A stretch of DNA of 64,000 nt from Bog-473 sp963755495 (lineage in GTDB: Bacteria > Actinomycetota > Acidimicrobiia > Acidimicrobiales > RAAP-2), in NCBI GenBank assembly GCA_963755495.1, contig CAVWJS010000010.1, positions 1-64,000 on the forward strand, written 5' to 3'. The notes beneath the pieces were generated by a model. It saw nothing but the letters and a program-made list of their open reading frames with translations. It had not been told where the DNA came from and searched no databases. Shown here in pieces: positions 1 through 8,828 of this stretch (position 1 is the stretch's first letter; each line of letters starts with the position of its first letter). The position numbers and the translations under genes were made by a program.

Positions 1-49
1 CCTTGGGTCCTCGCGGTGGTCGCAACACTCATGAATGCGAGGGTGTTGT

Positions 50-775
50 ATGGGCGTTCGTTTCTCCAACCAGATGCTGCCTGACCTGATCCAGCCGTTC
101 TGGGCCGCTTGGCAGTCCGGTGAGTTCCTCACCGATGCTGCGTGGTTGGCCGGTACGTACCGACATCGTGGTTTGGCTTGGCTACGCGAGTCCGGTGGGG
201 TCCGGCCTCGCCGGGGTCGCGGTCTCGAAGGTCGATATCTCTCGTTCGAAGAGCGAGAGGAGGTGGCGTTGGGACGGGCCGCCGGTGAATCGATCCGATC
301 CATTGCCGTGCGCCTGGGCCGCAGTCCCTCAACGATTTCTCGAGAGCTCGCCCGCAACAGTGATCCGAGCGGCCGGTATCGAGCCACGACGGCGCACGCA
401 CTGGCCTATGGACGCGCCTCTCGTCCCAAACCGGCCAAGTTGGCCACGAACCTGGCGCTGCGGGCGCGCGTGGAGCACGATCTGGCCAAGCGGTACTCGC
501 CCGAGCAGATCGCCGGGCGCCTACGCGACGACTATCCCGACGATCCGGAGATGTGGGTGTCAACCGAGACCATCTACCAGTCCATCTACGTGCAGTCCCG
601 GGGCGCGCTCCGCCGTGACCTGGCGCTATGCCTACGCACCGGCCGAGCGTTGCGCCAACCCAACCGCCAAGGATCCCAGCGCAAGAACCGTGTGCTGCCC
701 GACATGATCAACGTCTCGGAACGGCCCGCCGTGGCCGCCGATCGGGCTGTCCCGGGGCACTGGGAAGGTGATCTC
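50..775 (+). CDS. IS30-family transposase, 5' exon (N-terminal 242 residues)
   Basis: This part of the DDE transposase contains the N-terminal HTH region used for terminal-repeat binding (residues about 60-100, including RSPSTISRELARN) and the first catalytic Asp in GHWEGDL. The start chosen is ATG 50, which has a GAGGG about 10 bases upstream; an in-frame ATG at 35 is the alternative. The natural frame ends at base 775, where the group II intron begins. Reading on into the intron gives 30 unrelated residues and a stop at 868. Joined to the second exon (2931-3368) it gives a 387-residue protein, a normal IS30 length. Confidence 0.85.
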
Positions 776-2930
776 GTGCGCCACGAGGCGCTGTTTGACC
801 GTGCGGTGATGAAAGGACATCGCCGTCGGGATGTCGCAGCATTCCGATTGAAGCTGAGGGCAGCCTGACCCTGGAGTCGCAGGGGAAGGTGGGAGCAGCC
901 CTGACAACGACGGGACGGATCGGCACTGCCAGACGGTCCGGGTCCGGCAAGCGAGACGAAAAGGTGTACGTGAGAAACCAGCGTCTGAAGGCCTCTAAAG
1001 CATCCCGCCAGCTCGAACCTGGTGGATCTGGGCTGGATCGCGACGCGCACCCGCAGCAGTTGGGCGGGGAACTCTTGGGGCGGAAACAGGTCACCGCCCC
1101 GGAGGCCACGCTGAATGTCTGCGGCGTAGGCGTGGCGAGGTCGCAGGGGCATAGCTGGGCGCCTCATTCGTCGAACGGTCAGCAGTGAACGTGGGAACCA
1201 TCCCGGCGGTCCCCTCACCGGCCAGCAACCAGCTGGTCGGCGGGAAGGTCCGTCGTCGGCTGATGCTGCCGGGATGGGACGGAAGGTCCGTAGTAGTCCG
1301 AGTCCGGGAAAGCCGGTCACATGGCGAAGGGACCCAGCAGGATCGCAGCATCAATGGCGATCGTGGAGTTCGCTGGTGAATACCGGCGATCTGTGGCCCG
1401 ACCTCGATGAGGCCGAGCAGCGGGTACACGAGATGCAGACGAAGCTGCACCAATGGGCGATCAGTGATCCTGGTCGTCGTTTCGATGACCTCTACAACCT
1501 CGTCTTTGACCCGGCCTTCCTCGTCGTGGCGTGGAGCCGGGTCAGGGGGAACAAGGGGGCACGCTCGGCCGGTGTCGATGGAGTGGTTCCTCGCTCCATC
1601 GTCTTCGGTATTGCGAAGTTGCTCGGTGAGCTGAGAGAAGACCTCAAGGCACGCCGATTCTCCCCGATGCCGGTGCGGGAGACGATGATCCCCAAGGCGA
1701 GTGGGAAGCTCCGCCGTCTTGGCATCCCGACCGCCGCTGACCGAGTGGTGCAAGCCTCCTTGAAGCTGGTGCTCGAACCCATTTTCGAGGCGGACTTCAA
1801 GCCATGTTCCTATGGCTTCCGCCCGAAGCGCCGCACCCAAGACGCTATCGCCGAGATCCATTTCTTCGCTTCGCCCACTCGCAACTACGAGTGGGTGTTC
1901 GAAGGAGACATCACGGCGTGCTTCGATGAGATCGACCACGTGGCCCTGATGGGCCGGGTGCGACGTCGCATCGGGGACAAGCGTGTCTTGGGTCTGGTGA
2001 GGGCGTTCTTGAAGGCCGGAATCCTCAGCGAGGATGCCGTCCACAGGGACACGAACGCCGGCACCCCCCAAGGCGGGATCCTCTCACCGCTGTTGGCCAA
2101 CATTGCGCTATCCGTCCTTGACGAGCACTTCACCGCGAAGTGGGAAGCACTCGGTTCGGAATGGAAACGCTCCAAGCATCGCCATGCTGGCGGCGCCATC
2201 AACAGGTTCGTCCGCTATGCGGACGACTTTGTGGTCATGGTGTCCGGGAGCCGGGAAGATGCCGAGGCGTTGCGCGACGAGGTTGCATCGGTGCTCGCTC
2301 CAATGGGATTGCGCCTGTCGGAAGAGAAGACGAAGGTCTGCCACATCGACGAGGGGTTCGACTTCTTGGGGTTCCGCATCCAGCGGAGGCTCCAGCGAGG
2401 ATCAGACAAGCGCAAGGTGTACACCTACCCATCGAAGAGGTCGTTGGCCTCGGTGATGGAAAAGGTCCGTGCCCTCACCCGCCGGTCGAGGCATCGATCG
2501 CTCGCCGACCTGCTGCGCCGGGTGAATCCGGTGCTGCGGGGCTGGTGTAGTTACTTTCGCCACGGGGTGTCCAAACAGACCTTCAGTTACGTTGACGCAT
2601 ACGCCTGGTGGCGGATCGTCAGCTGGGTCCGCAAACGTCACCCGAAGGCGAACTGGGGAACGATCCGCCATCGTCACCTCCCAAGCTGGGAGATCAGCGA
2701 AGACGGAGTGGCAATGTTCCGGCCACGAGCGGTGCCGGTCACTCGATACCGCTACCGGCACGCCAGCATCCCCACACCATGGACGAGCGTCACGACGAAA
2801 GGATCACCCGCACCAACGGCATGAACCTGTGGAGAGCCGGATGCGGTGAGAGCCGCACGTCCGGTTCGGCGGGCGGACCGGAGAAACCCACCAGCTCAAA
2901 GGCTGGCAGGGCGCTCCGGTCCGACCCAAC
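776..2930 (+). mobile_element. Group II intron, apparently complete
   Basis: The intron begins GTGCG (776-780) and ends AC (2929-2930), matching the 5' GUGYG and 3' AY consensus. A 34-nt domain V is at 2834-2867 (GAGCCGG at its start, CCGGTTC at its end). Domain VI follows: GGG-CGGACCGGAG pairs with CTCCGGTCCG-A-CCC, leaving one bulged A at 2924, the expected branch-point position seven bases from the 3' end. An internal ORF encodes a reverse transcriptase/maturase. The flanking exons (GAAGGTGATCTC | ATCATCGGC) rejoin the IS30 frame exactly, matching the uninterrupted copy 2. I could not assign EBS/IBS pairings by eye. Probably mobile and splicing-competent, by inference. Confidence 0.93.
1376..2824 (+). 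CDS. ltrA: Group II intron reverse transcriptase/maturase
   Basis: The intron-encoded protein has 482 residues from GTG 1376. It carries the reverse transcriptase blocks: AGVDGVVP near the N-terminus, a TPQGGILSPLLANI block, the catalytic YADD at about residues 281-284, and FLGFRI. A maturase (X) region follows (LLRRVNPVLRGWCSYFRHG). The C-terminal tail (RYRYRHASIPTPW) shows no HNH endonuclease Cys/His pattern, so it probably belongs to an endonuclease-lacking lineage. It would support splicing and retrohoming of the host intron. An in-frame upstream start at 1274 is possible but would extend into intron RNA structure. Confidence 0.93.
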   Translation: MNTGDLWPDLDEAEQRVHEMQTKLHQWAISDPGRRFDDLYNLVFDPAFLVVAWSRVRGNKGARSAGVDGVVPRSIVFGIAKLLGELREDLKARRFSPMPVRETMIPKASGKLRRLGIPTAADRVVQASLKLVLEPIFEADFKPCSYGFRPKRRTQDAIAEIHFFASPTRNYEWVFEGDITACFDEIDHVALMGRVRRRIGDKRVLGLVRAFLKAGILSEDAVHRDTNAGTPQGGILSPLLANIALSVLDEHFTAKWEALGSEWKRSKHRHAGGAINRFVRYADDFVVMVSGSREDAEALRDEVASVLAPMGLRLSEEKTKVCHIDEGFDFLGFRIQRRLQRGSDKRKVYTYPSKRSLASVMEKVRALTRRSRHRSLADLLRRVNPVLRGWCSYFRHGVSKQTFSYVDAYAWWRIVSWVRKRHPKANWGTIRHRHLPSWEISEDGVAMFRPRAVPVTRYRYRHASIPTPWTSVTTKGSPAPTA

Positions 2931-3368
2931 ATCATCGGCAAAGCGAACGCTTCAGCGATCGGCACGCTGGTGGAGCGCACAACGGGCTACACCATGCTGT
3001 TGCACCTGCCCAATGGTTATAAGCCCGAGCAGTTCGCTCCCGTTCTCGCGGCGAAGATCAAGACTCTACCCAAGTTGCTCCGGGGGTCGCTCACGTGGGA
3101 CCAGGGCGTCGAGATGCGTGACTGGAAGCAAGTGACCGTCGCCGCCGACATCGCGATCTTCTTCTGCGATCCGCACTCGCCTTGGCAGCGAGGAACGAAC
3201 GAGAACACCAATGGCCTGCTTCGTCAGTACTTCCCCAAAGGCACCGATCTGTCAGTGCACAACGACAAGTACCTTGACAAGGTCGCGGCGGAACTCAACG
3301 ATCGACCCCGCAAACGATTAGCGTTCCGTAAGCCGATCGAACAGATCGGACCGCTCCTGTTGCGTTGA
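2931..3368 (+). CDS. IS30-family transposase, 3' exon (C-terminal 145 residues)
   Basis: This exon continues the transposase directly after the intron: IIGKANASAIGTLVERTTGY, then the second catalytic Asp in LTWDQGVEM and the catalytic Glu region in GTNENTNGLLRQYFPKG. It ends RKRLAFRKPIEQIG, the usual IS30 tail. It has no start codon of its own at the junction; GTG 2970 could only give a truncated protein. It aligns residue for residue with the C-terminal halves of copies 2 and 3. Expression as an active transposase depends on intron splicing. Confidence 0.87.
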   Translation: MIGKANASAIGTLVERTTGYTMLLHLPNGYKPEQFAPVLAAKIKTLPKLLRGSLTWDQGVEMRDWKQVTVAADIAIFFCDPHSPWQRGTNENTNGLLRQYFPKGTDLSVHNDKYLDKVAAELNDRPRKRLAFRKPIEQIGPLLLR

Positions 3369-3578
3369 CCGCCAGGATCCGCCGATCCCTCAATGGGAAG
3401 CCCGGCTGACCCACGTCGTCCGACCTCCCAGGGACGCGATAACCGTCGTTCCGCGCTCTTCCGGACGTCGAACGTGCTGTCGTTCGGTCGCCGCGTTATG
3501 TATTCGCGAATGCCGATGAACGGCACTTATGCCACACATCCCGCTTGGGAATACGAGGCATTAGGGGATATTCATGGC

Positions 3579-6128
3579 TCACTCCGCCCGCAGCACGAAC
3601 GCGGTTGGGGTCCGTGCCGCGATCCGGCCGGGGAGGGCGGCAACGAGGTTGGCGAAGACAAGGACACCGATGCCGACGAGGATCACCGAGACCACCGGTA
3701 CGGTGGGGTCGGGGACCGCATCGATGTTGCGGGCGAAGAGGGTCCAGAGCTGGCGTCCGAGGATGATCCCGACCGGGATCCCCACGATGACGCCGACCGC
3801 CGCGGTCACCGTTGCCTGCCACGCGACCACAGCCGTGAGCTGTCGCGGGGTGAATCCGAGCGCCTTCAAGAGGGCGAGATCACGTCTTCGGTGGCGGACC
3901 GAGGCGACGAGCGTGAGCGCCAGCGCGACGATCGCGCCTGCGGCGAGCCCTCCAGCGAGCACGACCGGCGTCGCTCCGATGCTCCGGTAGTTCACGACCT
4001 GGACGGGCTGCTGTGCGCCGAGGACGGTGACGTTGTTGCCGGCGGCATTCGGGTCGCCAGCGAAGACTTTGTCGGAGACATCGGCGACGTGTTGCAAGTT
4101 GGCGCGGCCCGCCGTGACCCCCACGCCAGGCCGGAGTCGCACGAAGACCATCTCCGGGCCGTTCAAGTTCGGGTCCGGGCTGAGGAGGGCCCGGTGGAAT
4201 GCCTGTGGGACGATCCCGGGAGCGACCAGTGCTCCGGTGCCCATCGAGGTGTGGTCGGCGATGAAGCTGGAAAAGCCCACCGCGGGAAACGTCGCGGAGC
4301 CGACGATCCGCACTCTGGTCGGTGGGATGTAGACCGGCGCGTCATCGGGGGCTCCGTAGCTCACGATGACCGTGTCGCCGACGCGCTTGTGCAGGACGGC
4401 CAACGTCGCCGGACCCAACACGATCTGGTCCTCGCCGTCGAGCCCGTGTCCCGCCAGGACTGGTGGTGTCACGACAGGATGCGTACTGGCGCTTACCAGC
4501 GTCGGTACGGTCTCCCCATCGATCTGGGAGTTCGCAAGCTGTGCCCCGCTCCAGGCGGCGACGTCGGGGTCTGTGTTGAGCAGCTTGATGGCTTGGGGTG
4601 GGACGTCGGTGCTCGGGTTGAGCATGTAGTTCCAGTTCCACCCGTAGAGCGACGGCGTCGACACCAAGGTGTGCAGCCCGCTCGAGAAACCGAGGGTGGC
4701 AACCAACAGGGCGACGGCCAGGACGGTTCCCAACAACGCCGAGCGCACTGGCACGGCGGTGCGACCCCGACCCGGCTCGAGTGCGAAGCGCACCCCCACG
4801 ACGCCGGCCACCGGCACTCCTGCGGCTTCGGCACCGCGGGTGATGCTCGACCCTCGAGTCCTTCGCGACCCGATCCGCGACACCCGGTGCGGTGCGCCGC
4901 GATAGGAGAACGCGGCCGCGGCCGATCCCAGGCCGACGACCAAGAGCGCGAAGCCAACGCTGAGGACCGTCCAGTCGAAGGCGATCCCCGGATCGGGGTA
5001 AACGGGCCGCACCGGCCCGAAGGGGGAGAGCGGGGAGAGTCCCACCGCCACTGCGACGGCCAGAGCCGAGCCGAGGAGCACGGCGACGAGGACGCCGATC
5101 AGCCCGTCACCAGCCGCGGTGACCGGGCCGGCTCCGAGAGCCCGAAGCACCCTCCGCTCCTCGTCTCCCCACCGCAGCTGGCGCGAGATCGCCTGTATCC
5201 CCAGCACCAAGGCGACGAGGCCGGCGATGACCCCGAACGCACCGAGGGCGACCGACTCCGGCTTGACGGCCAGCTCCACCTGGGCCGCCACCAACGAGGT
5301 CGCATGGATCTCATACGCCGCGCCCGGAGGCAGGGTGCGGATGAACTCCTGCTCCACCGTGCGGGCCACCCCGCTCCCACGGTCGAGCTGGAGCCCGTAC
5401 TCCACTGGCGCAGCAGCGGCAGGGGACAGGCCGACAACCCGACGGATGAGGGAGGGGGTCACCACCATGAAGCCGTACGCCCGGTCGATGTCGTCTTGGA
5501 CCACTTGGTTGTCGAACACGACGATCCCGACCAACCTCGCCCGCACGCGGAGGCGAGGCATCACCTCCGGAGTGCCGAAGCCGGCCTGTTCGGTCTGCGC
5601 GCCGGTATAGAACCCGAGCGGTATCACCTGGCCGACGTGCACGCCGATCAACTCGGCCGCGCTCGCGGTCATCGTGACTTCGTCGGTTCGTCCCGGATCG
5701 GCCAACCGGCCCTTGACGGCCGTCAGACAGTCCTGGACGGCCAATTCGCCGTCGACGCTGCCCACTGTCGTCACGTCATTTATGGCGCCGACCATTGGAG
5801 CGCCGTCTGAACCGAGCGCCACGATTTCCGGCCCGGCGAGGACTCTGACCCGTTGCACGCCGGGCAGGTGGGCGATCCTGGTCGTCAACCCCGTCGAGCC
5901 GAACGAGCGGTTGGAGTTCGGTGAGAATGCCGCGACGGTCAGGTCAGACGGGTTGGTGCTGCCCAGGAACGTCGGATACGACGACTGGGTCCTTCGTGCG
6001 CCAGCGATCGCACCCATGGCGAGGCCGCCAACGAGACCGACGAGCACGACGATGGCGAGGTATCCCCCCCACCGGCGGCCGAAGGTGGCCCGGAAGCGGT
6101 ACCAGGCGACGCGAAGAACCTGATTCAC
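3579..6128 (-). CDS. FtsX-like ABC transporter permease (MacB/LolC type)
   Basis: A predicted membrane protein of 849 residues from GTG 6128, which has a GGAAG about 11 bases upstream; an ATG at 6173 without a ribosome site would add 15 residues. It has an N-terminal membrane segment (YLAIVVLVGLVGGLAMGA followed by GARRTQSSYP, typical of actinobacterial FtsX permeases), a large extracytoplasmic region and two sets of FtsX-type membrane helices, ending AARTPTAFVLRAE. Such permeases work with a LolD/MacB ATPase in lipid, peptide or drug extraction. No ATPase gene lies beside it here; IS30 material flanks both sides, so a partner may have been lost. Substrate unknown. Confidence 0.85.
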   Translation of the reverse strand: MNQVLRVAWYRFRATFGRRWGGYLAIVVLVGLVGGLAMGAIAGARRTQSSYPTFLGSTNPSDLTVAAFSPNSNRSFGSTGLTTRIAHLPGVQRVRVLAGPEIVALGSDGAPMVGAINDVTTVGSVDGELAVQDCLTAVKGRLADPGRTDEVTMTASAAELIGVHVGQVIPLGFYTGAQTEQAGFGTPEVMPRLRVRARLVGIVVFDNQVVQDDIDRAYGFMVVTPSLIRRVVGLSPAAAAPVEYGLQLDRGSGVARTVEQEFIRTLPPGAAYEIHATSLVAAQVELAVKPESVALGAFGVIAGLVALVLGIQAISRQLRWGDEERRVLRALGAGPVTAAGDGLIGVLVAVLLGSALAVAVAVGLSPLSPFGPVRPVYPDPGIAFDWTVLSVGFALLVVGLGSAAAAFSYRGAPHRVSRIGSRRTRGSSITRGAEAAGVPVAGVVGVRFALEPGRGRTAVPVRSALLGTVLAVALLVATLGFSSGLHTLVSTPSLYGWNWNYMLNPSTDVPPQAIKLLNTDPDVAAWSGAQLANSQIDGETVPTLVSASTHPVVTPPVLAGHGLDGEDQIVLGPATLAVLHKRVGDTVIVSYGAPDDAPVYIPPTRVRIVGSATFPAVGFSSFIADHTSMGTGALVAPGIVPQAFHRALLSPDPNLNGPEMVFVRLRPGVGVTAGRANLQHVADVSDKVFAGDPNAAGNNVTVLGAQQPVQVVNYRSIGATPVVLAGGLAAGAIVALALTLVASVRHRRRDLALLKALGFTPRQLTAVVAWQATVTAAVGVIVGIPVGIILGRQLWTLFARNIDAVPDPTVPVVSVILVGIGVLVFANLVAALPGRIAARTPTAFVLRAE

Positions 6129-6173
6129 ATCACGAAGGACTTCCGACGATGTTGCAGCTGAGGAGCATTGCAT

Positions 6174-6526
6174 GAAGTCTGGTGTCGCTGTCGCCAGTCG
6201 TCGAGGTAGCTACCCTCCTTTCGGACTTCGTACCAGCACCTCCTGGCCACGGAAGCGCGGACGGTTCTGAACACCTGAGACTCGTACCGATGACCTGGAG
6301 CTAGTTATCGGCATTCTCTCGCCAGAGTGCACCATTCGTACGCGATTCCTCCCACCGACACGGGTGCCCCAGAATGCTCAGCCTTTCACCGCCGCGCTGC
6401 ATCCCAGATCGTCAGGACCGGGGCGCACAGAACGTTCGGCTGAACGAACTCAAGCGAACGCTTGTGTCGCGCCCGATTCGGCGTTCGGCCTTTCTTGACC
6501 CATTACCGTGAGCCAGTTCCCACAAG
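6174..6526. other. Intergenic region between permease and IS30 relic
   Basis: About 350 bases lie between the FtsX-like permease start and the terminal repeat of IS30 copy 2. I see no convincing ORF or RNA gene. It should contain the promoter of the reverse-strand permease. A strong ribosome-site-like AAAGGAGGG on the reverse strand near 6215 has no start codon at a useful distance. Confidence 0.5.
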
Positions 6527-7172
6527 CCGTTCGGCGGATTCTGGCGGTCATCGCAACAGCAGGTCTCCGATCCGTTCGATCGGCTTGTAGAACCCTAAGC
6601 GCTTGCGGGGTCGGTCGTTAAGCTCGTCAGCCACCCAGTCGAGATGCTCGGCGCTGTGCACGCTGAGGTCGGTGCCCTTGGGGAAGTACTGACGCAGCAG
6701 GCCGTTGGTGTTCTCGTTGGTGGCCCGTTGCCAAGGCGAATGCGGATCGCAGAAGAAGATCTCGATGTCTGCCGCGATGCGGACCTGCTCCCACTGACCC
6801 ATCTCTGGTCCTTGGTCCCAGGCAAGCGATCGACGCAGTGCGACGGGGAGAGTCTGAATCTTGGCGACCAGAGCGTCACGGACCTGTTCAGGCTTGTATC
6901 CGTCAGGCAGGTGCACGAGCATGGCGTAGCCGCTCGTTCGCTCCACCAGCGTCCCGATAGCGGAGAGGTTCTTCTTGCCGATGATCAAATCGCCTTCCCA
7001 ATGTCCCGGCACCGCCCGATCGTCGGCCTCGGCCGGCCGGTCGACGATGTTGATCATGTTGGGAATCCGGTTCTTACGCTGACCGACTTTGCGAGACGGT
7101 CGGCGCACGGCGCGTCCGGTGCGCAAACACGCCGTCAGGTCACGGCGAAGCGCTCCTCGGGACTATTGCGGC
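6527..7172 (-). mobile_element. IS30-family insertion sequence, copy 2, 5'-truncated
   Basis: The terminal repeat at 6527-6557 pairs with the left repeat of copy 3 at about 25 of 31 positions. Homology to the transposase runs continuously to about 7172 and then stops at AGTCCCGAGG; upstream sequence is unrelated. The N-terminal half and other terminal repeat are missing, so the copy cannot move on its own. Confidence 0.85.
6548..7172 (-). pseudogene. IS30-family transposase remnant (C-terminal about 200 residues)
   Basis: The frame runs from the truncation point (RGALRRDLTACLRTGRAVRR) through the uninterrupted catalytic segment GHWEGDLIIGKKNLSA, LAWDQGPEM and the ATNENTNGLLRQ block to the stop at 6548. 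The HTH half is absent. This copy has no intron and so serves as the reference that defines the intron insertion point in copy 1. It is closer in sequence to copy 3 than to copy 1. Confidence 0.85.
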
Positions 7173-7226
7173 AAGTCGCTCCACATCAGTGAAGGACAAG
7201 CGCTCTCTCTGCAGCCGCTGTGGGCT

Positions 7227-7418
7227 CTACGAATCCGCGCCACTTGTCCGGGGAGAGTTTTCTCCCGCCGCTAACTCGGCTGCGGCGATGGCACCTTCGG
7301 TTCGTCGACGGAGGACGGCGTCACGTGGCCGGTCCTCTTCGGGCGGGAAAACCTGGAGGATCTTGCGTAGAAGCGCGGCAGCTTCCGTCAGATCGGCAAT
7401 GGTGATTCGCTTCGTCAT
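7227..7418 (-). CDS. Small hypothetical protein (63 residues)
   Basis: The 63-residue frame starts at ATG 7418 (MTKRITIADLTEAAALLRKI) with a weak GAAGG about 12 bases upstream. Composition is charged and helical with no membrane segment. I do not recognise the family. It lies in the relic zone between IS30 copy 2 and the damaged HTH gene and reads in the same direction as both, so it could be part of a decayed accessory operon. It may also be spurious. Confidence 0.35.
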   Translation of the reverse strand: MTKRITIADLTEAAALLRKILQVFPPEEDRPRDAVLRRRTEGAIAAAELAAGENSPRTSGADS

Positions 7419-7529
7419 GTTGCCGGTCGGCCTTCGATTCTGCCCGAGATGTGTGGTTGGAGGGCGCCCAAGTGGTTCTGGATCGATATTGCGTTGTGCC
7501 TCACGTTCTTCCGGGCAAGCGAGACCGAG

Positions 7530-7817
7530 TCAGATTCCCAGGCGCTCAAGTAAGGCATCTTCGGCCCGCTCCAGTTCGTCATTCGCTTCAGAGTCGAGTG
7601 CTGTGGCGCCGCACAGGAGACATTTCCGCCCCCCCTCCCTGTTCGGCGAGTATGCCCTTCATGTCTCGGCTGATTGTGGCCTCGCTCACTTTGAAGTGCT
7701 GGGCGAGTGCGCGTTGAGTGCCCCTAGTGAGTAGAGAGATTGCGCTGTCGTCGAGGTACCTCAGTATCTCCTGCCGACGAATCTTGGCTTCGAACTGACG
7801 CCGGGAGTTCTCTTGAC
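7530..7817 (-). pseudogene. Damaged HTH-domain gene (5'-truncated and frameshifted)
   Basis: On the reverse strand an HTH-like segment (RALAQHFKVSEATISRDM) is preceded by charged residues and cut off upstream at about 7817, where IS3-type transposase sequence begins. The frame then fails at a run of seven Cs on the plus strand (7629-7635). Removing one base lets it continue as RKCLLCGATALDSEANDE and LERAEDALLERLGI to a stop at 7530. The result would be a small DNA-binding protein with a CxxC pair. I do not recognise the family. It is either a pseudogene or a sequence error on top of a truncation. Confidence 0.5.
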
Positions 7818-8219
7818 GTGATCGACGAGTACAGCCGTGAATGCCTGGCCATTGACGTTGACCGCTCCATCGGCGCCGATGGGGTGGTCTCTTGTCTCGA
7901 ACGATTGGCCGCCGCGCGCGGGGCACCCGCATACGTGCGCTTTGACCACGGGCCCGAGTTCATCACCTGCGCCGTGGCCGACTGGTGCCGCTTCAACGGC
8001 ACCGATACCGTCTTCATCGACCCCGGATCACCGTGGCAGAACGCCTGGATCGAATCGTTCAACGGCCAGCTCTTTGAGACCGTCCTCGAGGCCCGGGTGC
8101 TTCTCAACGACTGGAGAATCGAGGACAACATGCACAGGCCTCACAGCGCACACGGCTGGCTTACCCCAGTCGAGTTCGTAGAAGCCTGGCTCAACCAACA
8201 ACAGCTAACGCTCGCATAA
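7814..8219 (+). pseudogene. IS3-family transposase (OrfB) C-terminal remnant
   Basis: About 135 residues of an rve-type integrase core: LDVIDEYSRECLAIDVDRSI, then RFDHGPEF with the second catalytic Asp, then the Glu region DPGSPWQNAWIESFNG, and the typical tail RPHSAHGWLTPVEF. The N-terminal part of OrfB and all of OrfA are missing. The join with the reverse-strand HTH gene at about 7814 marks where the 5' part was lost. The reading frame does extend upstream to 7740 but that part is not transposase. Confidence 0.82.
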
Positions 8220-8828
8220 GGGGTGGCTCAACAAAGGGGATTCCTTCAATGCCGCTAGTGCCCAATGGTTGGGTAAGTACAGAAATGTTGCGACATGCGA
8301 CTCGTCCAAGTTGGTCGCGTGGATGTCAAAGTGGGCCAAGGTAGCGCGGTGGTGCTTGCGATATTTGCGCTTCCGTACTGCTAGTGGGATTAGTCCCTGC
8401 TTCCACGTCAGCACCCTTGGAGTCGCTGCGCAACCTGGCGTTAATCTTTCTCTTCGCTCGTTCGCTGCCACCCGACGAAGTCGAATTGTTCCTCAAGTCG
8501 TTGGGATTGCCACGGTTGCCTGAAGGCATTGGCTTTCGCCAAATCACAATGTTTACCTGTCACCGAACGCGAGTTCCTTCGCATGAAGAAGACAGCGTGA
8601 TCTACAGGATAAGAACCAGGTTGCGCACGAGTCGCCATTTGGTTGCCATGAGGCGGCTAGGGACCAATGGCTCTATGGGCATCGGAGAAATCGACCCATT
8701 GTCGCTAAAGAAGGACAAATGGAAAATCTGCCATGAGGAGAGAAGGTCTCGATGGTTCGTGTCCAAGCAATGCCAGCGCAGCTTCACATCATCTCTGAAG
8801 TTGAGCCACTGATACGGAAGCTCAGCCG
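8220..8828. other. Intergenic region, no supported gene
   Basis: Six hundred bases between the IS3 relic and the CHASE-GGDEF-EAL gene. Several overlapping ORFs exist on both strands but none has recognisable motifs or a good start. The sequence seems less GC-rich than its neighbours and is probably accessory or decayed DNA. The promoter for the downstream gene should lie near its right end. Confidence 0.45.

Larger units (their letters stand above)
1..3385 (+). mobile_element. IS30-family insertion sequence, copy 1, interrupted by a group II intron
   Basis: The element starts at or just before the window edge. Bases 1-26 match the inner part of the left terminal repeat seen complete in copy 3 (16620-16650). 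The right end at about 3360-3385 carries the matching repeat in inverted orientation. Between them lies one IS30 transposase gene cut in two by a 2155-bp group II intron (776-2930). Two further IS30 relics occur at 6527-7172 (reverse strand) and 16620-17081. The outermost six bases of the right repeat differ from copies 2 and 3, so the exact boundary is uncertain by a few bases. Confidence 0.88.

Noticed and set aside
3393..5810. An 805-codon open frame on the plus strand
   Set aside because: It lies antisense to the FtsX-like permease, is full of Arg/Asp/His from mirrored GC-rich codons, and has no motif.
8384..8812. A 142-codon frame in the gap before the CHASE-GGDEF-EAL gene
   Set aside because: No recognisable motif, poor start and mixed composition.
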